A stretch of DNA of 64,000 nt from contig NC_081415.1 in the NCBI RefSeq assembly GCF_030272615.1, positions 231,829,303 through 231,893,302 of the forward strand, given 5' to 3'. The position numbers were made by a program, and so were the translations under genes. Under the pieces are notes generated by a model that saw only the letters and a program-made list of their open reading frames with translations, had not been told where the DNA came from and made no database searches. Source of the stretch: Cryptomeria japonica. Its lineage: Eukaryota > Streptophyta > Pinopsida > Cupressales > Cupressaceae. Positions 54,612-64,000 of this stretch are shown piece by piece. Positions within the stretch are counted from its first letter, which is position 1. Every line of letters starts with the position of its first letter.

Positions 54612-54623
54612 TGGTATCAGAGC
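54612..54623 (+). other. primer-binding site of element E
   Basis: TGGTATCAGAGC, one base after the LTR, complementary to initiator tRNA-Met. Confidence 0.92.
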
Positions 54624-54711
54624 ACTTGAATCCTGCCAGCCTATAGGGTGATTAGGAACTGCATGAAAACTTAATGCACAGTTGAGTATGCACTAGGGAA
54701 ATTATAATTTC

Positions 54712-56010
54712 CGAAGTACTAGGGCCCGTCAAAACAGATTACAAAACTCTTCTTTAGCACAGAGTAGTTCATCTATTCCGTTTGAAATTGAGGATAGCCA
54801 CACCGAAACTGACGAGGAATTTATTTTTGAAACCAACATGGGAGACCTGGATAACAATAGGGACCTATTGGCTGCATTAATCAGAAGTCAGCAAGATATG
54901 CAAGATAATGTTAACAAAATGACCAACTTCATGACCCAATTTATGGCTAATAATATACATCAGCACCAAAATAATGGAAGACAAAATAATCATTAGAATA
55001 ATCGAGGAAACAATGGGGGTAGAGATGAACAGTCTGTCAATAATCAGCCATAAAGAACAGGAACAACTAGACCTTTTATGCCTACATTTACTGCTAGAAA
55101 CTAGCTGCTTGAAAATGAACCTACAATAAGAGAAATACAGGAAGAAATACATCAGGATTGGTTAGGCTCAGGAGAAGAATTTAGATCAACAATGACATTT
55201 AGAAAATATTTAGATGTCAGAATGAAACATAGGCCAAGAGGGCAGAGAGGGAACAATAGTGAATTGCAAAGGAAAATTGGGAAAATGTCCATTCCTTATT
55301 TTGATGGAACAGGTAAAACAACTGCTTGGGCATGGGTGCAAAAATTAGACACATACTTCCAATTAAATCCTATGTTGGAAGATGAGGCAATTAAATATGC
55401 TGCATTACATCTTGACGGTGTAGCACATGAATGGTGGCATCATGGGCAAGTAACCTTGGGTCATAATTTGATAGGTACTTATGTTGAGTTCACTGAGAAA
55501 CTTATTGACATGTTTGATTCTAAGGATCTTGAATTACATCTTAAAGATTTGACTTAGCTTAAGCAAATTGGAACTGTTGAACAATATATTTCTGAATTTG
55601 AAAAATTGGTAGTCTTAGTAATTGAAATTTCAGAAAGACACAAGATTGTAATATTTATAGATGGATTGTCTGATTCCCTCAAAGGTTGGGTTAAGTCCTT
55701 AAACCCTCTTACCTTACAGACAACTGTCAAAAGAGAAAGAGAATTAGAACAATCTTCAAAAGGAAATTTTTTTAATAAAGGACCACCACCTAAACCAAAA
55801 AAAGACAAACAACCTCTCAATAAAGATAATTTCCCTAAAAACAGGTTAAATAAAGAAGAAAGGGAAGAACTCAGAAGGAAAAAACTATGTTTCAGTTGTA
55901 GAGAAGCATGGCAGCCTGGACATAGATGTTTAGGGAAGGGGAAAATTCATTATATTGAGGTTATGTCTGACAGTGAGGATGAAGAGAATGTTGATCCTAA
56001 CATAGAATAA
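54712..56010 (+). pseudogene. element E gag
   Basis: The open frame starts upstream of ATG 54838 with TRARQNRLQN. It shows the Gypsy gag capsid block (MSIPYFDGTGKTTAWAWVQK, AALHLDGVAHEWWHH, EQYISEFEKL) and one zinc knuckle of the chromovirus form CFSCREAWQPGHRC. Stops at 54994 (TAG), 55051 (TAA), 55102 (TAG) and 55555 (TAG) interrupt it. Most replace a Gln expected from context. TAA at 56008 separates it from protease in the same frame. Confidence 0.92.
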
Positions 56011-56070
56011 GCATCACAGAACACAAAATCAGAAATAGGTACCAAACAAGGAGAAGGAGTAATAGCATCT

Positions 56071-57976
56071 ATGACAGGAACTCCACATTATAATATATTT
56101 TTTAGAGTTAGAGGAGTTTTGAATGGACAACGTGTGATTGTTATGCTTGATAGTGGTTCTACTCATAATTTTATAGATGCAACACTTGTGGAAAGACGTG
56201 GTTTGCATTCTGAAAAACATGAGGGATTTGATGTTAGAGTAGCCGACGGAACTAATTTATCTAGTACTCATAAAGTCCCTAAACTGAATATTACTCTTGG
56301 CAATTACACTGTTACTGATGATTTTTATGTGATTGATTTGGCTGACACTAATATTGTCTTGGGTATACAGTGGATGGAAACATTAGATGAATATACACAG
56401 AGTTTTAAAAGATTGGAATTTTCTTTTAAAATTGATGATAAGAAGGTAGTCCTTCGTGGTATGTCTAATAGTGGTCCCAAGATCGTTAGTGCTAAAAGAA
56501 TGGAGGCCATTTTTAGACATGGAGATGTGGCATGGTCAGGACAATGTTTAATCTCCAACAAGGTATCAGGCTTTGAATCTAAATCTTATCAAGATGATTT
56601 GTTAAAAGTATTAGATTCACATCATTTGGTTTTTAGTGATATTCCTCCAGGAGTTCCACCTGATAGAGGATTTGAACGTACTATTGAATTAGAAGAAGGT
56701 GCTAAACCAGTTATCACTACTCTGTGTAGACACCCTAAAACATTCAAGGATGAAATAGAAAAGGCAATTAAGGAATTGTTGGATATGGGGCATATCAGAC
56801 CTAGTTCTAGCCCTTTTGCATCATCGGTAGTGTTGGTAAAAAAGAAAGATGGAACTCTTCGTATGTGTATTGATTACAAAGCTCTTAACTAGAAAACAAT
56901 CAAAAACAGGTATCCAATTCCTCAAATTGATGAATTGTTAGATGAATTGCATGGTGTTGCTTATTTTTCTAAAATTGATTTGAGATCAGGGTATCATCAA
57001 ATTAAGTTAAGAGATCAAGATATTCATAAAACTGCTTTTCGCTGTCATTATGGTCATTATGAATTCTTGGTTATGCCGTTTGGTCTAACAAATGCTCCGG
57101 CAACATTTCAGTCCTGTATGAATCATATCTTTAACAAACAGTTAAGGAAATTTTCGCTAGTTTTCTTTGATGATATATTGATTTATAGCAAAACTTGGGA
57201 AGAGCATTTGAAACATATTGATATAGTTCTTGGTATTATGGAATCTCAATCACTGTATGCAAAGGCATCTAAATGTGAATTTGGAATGATTGAAATTTTG
57301 TATTTAGGGCATATGATTAGTGCAACTGGGGTACAGGTTCATCAAGAAAAGATAAGAGCCATTTTGGATTGGCCATTGCCAGAATCTTACAAAATTAAGG
57401 GGATTCTTTGGTCTATGTAGTTATTACAGGAGGTTTGTCAGAGGTTTTTCACAGCTTGGGGCACCCTTGACAGATCTTACCAAAAAAGGGGCATTCCGAT
57501 GGACTGAGGAAGCTCAACAGGTATTTGAGAAACTTAAAGAGGTAATGAGTTCTTGCCCAGTACTTGCTCTTCCAGATTTTAATCAGCCTTTTGTGCTGGA
57601 ATGTGATGTTTCTGGTGACGGAATAGGGGCAGTTTTAATGCAAAACAAACATCCTATAGTTTATGAAAGCAGGAAACTTAATAACCTTGAGAAATTGTAT
57701 TCTATCTATGATAAAGAAATGTTGGCAATCATGCATGCATTGACAAAATTTAGACAATATTTGGTTGGTAGTAGATTTGTAGTGAAAACTAACCATAACA
57801 GTCTGAGATATTTCTTGGGACAAAAAGATTTAAATGACAGACAACAAAAATGGATCAGTAAGATTCAAGCTTATGATTTTGAGATTGAATATATAAAGGG
57901 TAAAAATAATGTTGTTGCAGATGCTTTATCTAGAAGGCCTGAAATCGATGCGTTATCTGTAGTAATAGCTGATTGA
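56071..57976 (+). pseudogene. element E protease, RT and RNase H
   Basis: Protease: VIVMLDSGSTHNFIDATLV. RT: ASSVVLVKKKDGTLRMCIDY, TAG at 56890, then YFSKIDLRSGYHQIKLRDQD, MPFGLTNAPATFQSCMNHIF and the catalytic FFDDILIYSK. A one-base T insertion near 57400 throws the frame after ESYKIKG. From 57467 the thumb and RNase H continue with VLECDVSGDGIGAVLMQNK, YDKEMLAIMHALTKFRQYL and NNVVADALSRR. TGA at 57974 replaces a Trp expected in this position. Confidence 0.93.
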
Positions 57977-57985
57977 AAATCTTTA

Positions 57986-59487
57986 TTGCTGGTCAAATAT
58001 TCAAAGGATTCTTTTGCATGTGATTTGCTAGATTGTAATATACAAGATGATAAATATAAAGTAGTTAATGATGTTATCTATTACAAGGACAGTTCTTATT
58101 TAATTCCAGGATCGAAGTTGAAAGAAAAAATCCTCCAATATATGTATGATATTCCTCTAGCAGGGCATCCTGGATACTTCAAAACGTATTGTCATGTAAG
58201 AGAAAGGTTCACTTGGAAAAGATTAAAAAACGATGTCCTACGCTATGTGAAGGAATGCACCACTTGCCAGCAAAATAAAGCAGAGCAAACTTATCCTGTA
58301 GGTTTATTGCAGCCACTACCTATACCAGATCAGAAATGGGAAAATATATCAATGGATTTCATCACAAGTTTACCAAGATCCCAAGGTAAAGATTGTTTTT
58401 TGTTGTGGTTGATAGATTAACTAAATTTGCACACTTCTTTTCTATCACTACAAAATTTACAGCAGTTCAGATTGTAGAATTATTCTTCAGAGAGGTTTTC
58501 CATTTACATGGTTTACCAAAGACTATAATCAGTGATAGAGATAGCAGATTTGTGAGTATATTTTGGGGGGAAGGTACAGAGTTGAATCATAGTACCAACT
58601 ATCACCCGCAAACCGATGGACAGACGGAAATAGTGAACAAATGGATCGAAGATTATCTTCGTAGCTATGTAGCCGGACATCAGAAGGCTTGGGTTCGTTG
58701 GTTATATTTGGGTGAATATTGTTATAATACTACCTTTCATATGTCAATTGGTATGTCTTCTTTTAGAGCATTATATGGCTATGATGTACTCTCTTTTCTT
58801 GACCTTGCTTTTGAGCAGAGTAATGTACCTAAATCTTGTGATTGGCTTCAAGAAAGCCAAGACATTTTGTCAGCTCTTAAGGAGAATTTGCAATGTGCTC
58901 AGAATCAACAGAAAATCTATGCAGATAAAAGGCGAGTTGAACGCCATTTCGAAGTGGGAGATTTGGTATTTCTCAGGTTGCAACCTTATCGGCAATCTTC
59001 TCTCAAACGTAGTGGGTTTGAAAAATTAAAACCTCGGTTTTATGGCCCATATCAGGTAGTTCGGAAGGTTGGTGCAGTAGCCTATGAACTTGATTTACCA
59101 GTGGATACCAAGATACACAATGTATTTCATGTATCTTGTCTCAAGAAAGCTTTGGGGCAGCAGGTGTCAGTTTCCGAAGATTTACCTCCTTTGAATGATA
59201 TACACAATGTATTTCATGTATCTTGTCTCAAGAAAGCTTTGGGGCAGCAGGTGTCAGTTTCCGAAGATTTACCTCCTTTGAATGATGAAGGGAAGCTCAA
59301 AATGATTCCAGAAGTAATTTTGGAAACATGGGACAGGCAACTGCGGAACAAAACTATCAGGGAATATCTCATCAAATGGAAAAATCTGCCTCAAGATGAT
59401 GCCACCTGGGAAAATGAAAGAGTTTTGGAGTTGCTTGAGGGCAAGCAATGCGAGGCAGGGGAGACTGTGATGTCCCCATCAAATTAA
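57986..59487 (+). pseudogene. element E integrase with chromodomain
   Basis: The HHCC zinc domain is visible (LAGHPGYFKTYCHVRERF, KECTTCQQNK), then SMDFITSLPRSQGKD (first catalytic Asp). A one-base deletion near 58397 changes frame to VVVDRLTKFAHFF, with IISDRDSRFVSIFWG (second Asp) and HPQTDGQTEIVNKWIEDYL (Glu). The GPY/F segment is followed by a perfect 87-bp in-frame duplication. A chromodomain (EVILETWDRQLRN, EYLIKWKNLPQDDATWENE), which directs insertion to modified chromatin, completes the protein. The frame runs through the polypurine tract and ends 22 bases inside the 3' LTR. Confidence 0.93.
59113..59286 (+). repeat. perfect 87-bp in-frame tandem duplication
   Basis: Two identical 87-bp units (59113-59199 and 59200-59286) encode IHNVFHVSCLKKALGQQ and the following 12 residues twice. 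Exact identity means the duplication is younger than the LTR divergence, or was copied from a duplicated master. Confidence 0.95.
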
Positions 59488-60771
59488 TACTATTTGGTAT
59501 TAATTGTGAATAAAATGAACTTTCCTTATTTTATATTAGTTCGAATATTGACTAATATATTATTATAAAAGTTCAATATTTGATTTTTCACTAAAGATTA
59601 AAAGTTAAATATTAGTTTTGCTTAAATACTTTGCCTAACTATTATTTGATTATTTAATCTTGCGGGAGTTGGTTTTCCTACGGGAATTTTACCCGCTATT
59701 GTCTTTTAAATAAGGATTGGCAAATAAGGAGAGGCATTAGATTTTATTAAAAGAAGACCTGGAAGTGAAGGTTGAATATTTGCATGATATCAACACTTGA
59801 TGAAACATTCCTTTCGCCAGCCATTACTGGCCTATTGGAACCGAAGTGATGAGCCAAGGAGTAATATAATTGCGTGAGTATTGGTAGGAAATTGCAGAGG
59901 CGTGTGTATCTTACACCGGACGAGAGAAGATTAACGACAGCTTGGTGGAGGTAGAGACAGGTTGAAACTGTACGCAAGCTACATTCCTCTTCCCGCATCC
60001 TATGACCCGATATCGGGTGTAATGACTGAAGACTTCTGCATAACACGAGCACCCTAGTCATGCGAAGTATATGTACCGTCATTCATTGCAGAAAACCCGA
60101 TATCGGGTATAGTCTATGTCACAATGGTCTCTTTCCGCTCCAAGTGAACCAGATAACCCGTTAATGGGTGTCCATGTTGTGTTCCAGCAGTCACGGAAGG
60201 TGATTCCAGCTTGCATGGCGTATGTGTGTTGCGGCGGAACCGTGAAGGAAGTAAAACCCGACGGAATGTGTCCTATCGCAGTAGACGGTGAACTCCAGAC
60301 CCGAACAGCAAATTGAAGACAAGGCATCACTTATCCTATTGTGTGCACCTCTGAATCCGTGGACATAACCCCTGCGTAAGACATCATAACAGTATTGAAG
60401 TAACCTGACATCAGAATGTTACGCGGAAGGAATTGGGCAACGTGGTGTGCAAACGGAATGCAGAGTTCCAGACCCATTATTATATAAGCATCGTATATTC
60501 TGATCAATGTGAAGTTTAATCAACAGCAAGGTGCATTATAAATCTTACCTCTGCTCTTTAAAAGAATGAATTGGTTTCCATGTTTACAGTGACTGCTCTA
60601 GTTGTTATATTTAACATTGATTACTAAAATCAATGCAAATAAGGAAGACACCTATTAAAGGGATGCTGTATAAGATGTTATTTCCATCATTGGTTATACT
60701 GCACAAACAAACTTCTACTATGTCTTGGTTATAAACTGTTTGTTAACAAATCTTAGTTAAGGAATTTTACA
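59466..60771 (+). repeat. 3' LTR of element E
   Basis: 1306 bp. It is preceded by a purine-rich GAGGCAGGGGAGAC and followed by TSD AGTCT. It keeps the palindromes at 60005, 60095 and a mutated one at 60156. Confidence 0.96.
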
Positions 60772-63379
60772 AGTCTTAATTTCCCTGCCACCAGCATACA
60801 ATGTTTACACCCTATATCAATGCCAAACTATTTCTAAACCTCCTTATTCTATCCCAATAATGTTAAAGCAATGACACATGCTTCCATGCCCATATCCACT
60901 TCTCCACTTGCTTGGACAAAGATAAAATGTATCCTAAATATGGTAGAGAAAGGGATGGCCTTTTGACCGCATTGAAGGGCTTTGTACTAATAAGAAATAT
61001 ACTAATAAGAAATACAGGGCTTTAAGCTCAAGTAGGGAGCATGGACCAAAAGTTGATAGGGCATGATGATAATAGTACCACTTATAAAAATTTAAGGTGA
61101 CTAAAAAATTGATATAAAAGTTGTACATTATGGTACAACCTGTACTCAATAATATTACACAGGAGATCGTCATAGGTCGTATAACAATTGAATAGCACTA
61201 TCATCAAGTTTTGAACCACCTTTGATATTAGTGCGTTCAAAAACTGTTAAAATAAATTGATTCAAAATACATTTTCCATCCAATTGAGTATGGTAAACAA
61301 AAAGGGTAGTTTAATCATAAAATAATCTTATTATTTGTACTTCTTAGTACATTATTTGGAGGTCATATGGTGTATATTTTAGATCCTAAATATATGCTGT
61401 TAGGATTGAAATAAAATTGGATTCACTTAAAACTATCAGATTTTAATCATGCATGAACACTATAGCCACTCAGAGCTGACTGGGTACCTAGAGAATGAGG
61501 CATATTCATCATGTAAAGATGTAGAGTAATGCGAAGCCCCATATCTGTACACTTGCTCAAATCAGGCGTTTTAAATTTTGAAGGCAAGGAGCTGTGGCAT
61601 TTGAGGATCATAGCGAAGGAAAATCTAACCCTTGATCAGCTATAGAAGTCATTAAGATTCAGCTGCCTAAAAAGTTTTTTACTCTTTGTCTGGCATGTCT
61701 TAAAGTTATATTAAGGAAAATCCACTCGATTTCCCTTGTGTGGGTTTCAGAATGTGTAGATCATCATTAGAAGAAGATCCATACTGATGAGAAATGCTAT
61801 AAATAGAACCAGAAAATTTGCAAAATATATTTGAATACTCGAGGAGATTATGCTTCTGAAAATATACAAGAGACAAAAATATTTGTGGACTATAATGGCT
61901 TTCATTCCACAACTTCAAACTTTGCAGATGCACACATCTAGCAGATGAGACAAGAAGGCTGTCTGGTTGGTTGAGGAAGATAATGATGATATGGAGCATG
62001 ACAACCCAGGAAGTAATGTGTCTTCCCAGCTTCTCTTTTTTACATCATGAGGCAGTCAGGTAAAATCAGGCGAGAGTCTCAAATACCAATTTGGTAATGT
62101 TACAAGCTTAGTTTCAGGTCTTTAAAAAACAGAATACATATGTAATTTCAACAGTCACATGGTTTACATATACTAGTGTTACTGTTTCTTTGAGTTTCAG
62201 GGATGGGGAATCCATTCTAACATGGCAAAAATTTCCTGAATTTGGGGACAACATGGGTGATGACCATTAAAGAAAATATACAAAAATAATAGTTGAATAT
62301 TAATTACTTCAAAAAAAAGAAATTTCCAGCTGACGGCTAACCATCACAGAGTTAAGAGTCCTCATGACCTTGATCATAATCTACTGCAGTTTAAGAAAAA
62401 CCAACTGTTGGAACTAAAATATTTTGTAAATAATATTATTATCTATCATTTTTATTTTTGCCAACCAGTGCACAAACCATGTGTGAATGATATCAGGATA
62501 TAAAACTACATAAATGCTAACATGCTTCTTGCATGTACGATAGGTAAGACCTTAAGACTATAAGCTTCAACTTGAGAATTCGAATCAGTACATTTGTCAG
62601 TAATATATAAGAACCGTTGGAGTCATAAACTTCACAGATGTTTCAGTTTGATCTTTCCTTAACAGAGTCTGATCCAAGTGAATGCTAAGGATGAATCATT
62701 CATCTCTTACACCTTGAAGCTTTACAACTTTTTGTGGAACTCTACAATGAAGAAGAGGAAGCGCAAAGATTAGTATAGTATAGAAAGAATTTTTGTTGAA
62801 TAATTAGGCCCAGAAATAAAAGATCAGGGGATTGTTTCTTCTTTTGGCAATTGGTATTTGCTGGGAGAAAATTCATCCATAATCTTGACTTCCTTCCCTT
62901 TCTGTGAGTAAATTGGACCCTAACCAAGAGGTTTATCAACTCGATGACTTCTATTGAGATAGTCCAGGATTGTAAAGGCAACAAGAACATATCTATATCA
63001 GACCGAGGAGGTGCTTTTATCAGTGTGTAAGAAGGAGATATGTTCATGTGTATATCAGACTGAAGGAATGCCAGAGACATGATCAGATGTCCCTCTGATG
63101 TACCTAAAAGGGGATACATCCCCAAATGACAGGGATGTCCCCTGATTTTGTGCAGGGGGACAAGGGGGGAGTAAGGATAATGGAAGGTCTTGTTGTTAAA
63201 TTTGAACCAGAATAAATAGATAGCAGAAAACTAAACCTATGAACAACACAAATACAAGAACTTTATCCTGGGAAAACTCTCCACCTGAGGGTGAAAAACC
63301 CAGCCCACTCAAAAATGAATTTTATTATATCTCTGAAAATGAATACAACTATTGATAGTTTCAGGTTACAATCTTCTAT

Positions 63380-63420
63380 TATATGTTTTCTGTGTTTAAT
63401 CTGAACACAGAAAACATATA
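63380..63420. repeat. perfect 17-bp inverted repeat (hairpin)
   Basis: TATATGTTTTCTGTGTT and its exact complement flank a 7-base loop (TAATCTG). It could be a recombination scar, a small transposon core or an LTR hairpin. Confidence 0.9.
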
Positions 63421-63600
63421 TTATTACTGATCTGACAGACTTCATATACAATACTCTCAACTTGCTACAAGACAAAATGAGAGGCCAGCAATATGACTAT
63501 CCATCTGCTCAAGAAGAAGACCCACGAAAATAGAAGAGCGATGTATTTAAAGAATCGAATAGCAAGTGAAGAGACTCCACGATGGTAGAGGAAGAGTCAC

Positions 63601-63659
63601 TGACAGCCACATAGATATTTCACCGACAGCCACATAGACATCTCACCGACAGCCACCAA
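63601..63659 (+). repeat. 23-bp tandem repeat (about 2.6 copies)
   Basis: Units of ACCGACAGCCACATAGA type recur with a 23-bp step at 63601, 63624 and 63647. Confidence 0.85.
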
Positions 63660-64000
63660 AGTGATCATATAAACAAAGAAGAATATCGAAAGGAAAACGG
63701 AAGCCAACTAAACGATGCAAGATAGATAAAGGTAACTGAAGCCACAAAATAAATAAGAGACGATGGAGAGGAGAATAGATATGCATCTTGAATCTCTATC
63801 GCAGCTATAACTTCAACACTTGTTATATCATTGCCTCCGATCCCATAGATGGCCTCCAGACCTTGATGATGCATCCCCATGTAAGACTGGCATATAGTAG
63901 TCTGTAAGCCTTTGGTTTGCTAGCTTGCTGTTCTTGATGGTTGTTTTTGTGGGATTCTCAAAAGTCAATGCTTATAGTGGACATTGACAAAATGCTGGAC

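Larger units (their letters stand above)
53304..60771 (+). mobile_element. element E: chromodomain Gypsy retrotransposon (chromovirus)
   Basis: A 7468-bp element with LTRs of 1307 and 1306 bp and TSD AGTCT (53299-53303 and 60772-60776). The tRNA-iMet-type primer site TGGTATCAGAGC is at 54612-54623. Gag, protease, RT, RNase H and integrase were once one frame. The C-terminus has a GPY/F segment (FYGPYQVVRKVGAVAYELDL) and a chromodomain, which places it among chromoviruses, possibly Tekay-like. LTR divergence is about 3-4% by eye. Several stops and two frameshifts show it is inactive. Confidence 0.95.
60777..64000. other. unassigned DNA to the window edge
   Basis: No protein domain was recognised. 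The longest frame (62742-63125, minus) is 127 codons with no family features. The stretch 63200-63600 has an LTR-like look on the minus strand but no partner. No further NAD kinase exon was found. Confidence 0.4.

Noticed and set aside
62742-63125. 127-codon minus-strand frame as a gene
   Set aside because: No family features and no conserved motif. Frames of this length are expected by chance in 64 kb.

Overview
This window looks like an intron-rich, repeat-dominated stretch of a large land-plant nuclear genome, most likely a gymnosperm (conifer-like). The reasons are one plant-type gene split by introns of about 34 kb and 10 kb, and many LTR retrotransposons, most with clear target-site duplications (TSDs) and all with decayed coding frames. 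There is no operon structure, no prokaryotic gene and no CRISPR array. I found no convincing tRNA or rRNA gene.

Host gene. On the + strand, two exons (40758-40852 and 50863-50969) join in frame into a conserved N-terminal part of a plant NAD kinase (NADK1-like). An exon-like segment at 6666-6853 has matching phase and may be the preceding exon. The Gly-Gly-Asp-Gly catalytic region is not visible and should lie beyond base 64000. Nearly everything else sits in this gene's introns.

Layout. 1-984: minus-strand 5' fragment of a Gypsy element of the same family as element A. 1741-6044: a 4.3-kb solo LTR (TSD GGATG) with two kinds of internal tandem repeat. 8901-18585: element A, a complete Gypsy element of the Ogre/Tat/Athila type (TSD AAGGT) with an extra 3' ORF. 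About 19060-19270: Gypsy RT scrap. 19450-20548: element H, a 1.1-kb Copia deletion derivative (TSD TATTT). 21364-26260: decayed Copia element D. 27340-36577: Copia element B on the minus strand (TSD ATTTT), with the gag-protease-only Copia element C (31708-35434, TSD AAATA) nested in its gag. 40853-50862: NADK intron holding truncated Copia F, two hAT-like non-autonomous elements (42550-43474 and 46332-47430), a LINE-type RNase H relic and element G (48704-49794), a sister of H. 51167-52044: a third hAT-like element. 53304-60771: element E, a chromodomain Gypsy element (TSD AGTCT). The rest is unassigned.

Function. Apart from the NADK exons, no reading frame looks intact. The retroelement proteins (gag, protease, RT, RNase H, integrase) are recognisable by motif, but all are broken by stops or frameshifts. 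In element A almost every nonsense codon is TAG, as expected from deamination of methylated CAG. The best leads for novelty are the 3' ORF of element A, the miniature G/H elements derived from B-type Copia, the hairpin-bearing giant solo LTR, and a GC-rich module shared by two hAT-like elements with different termini.
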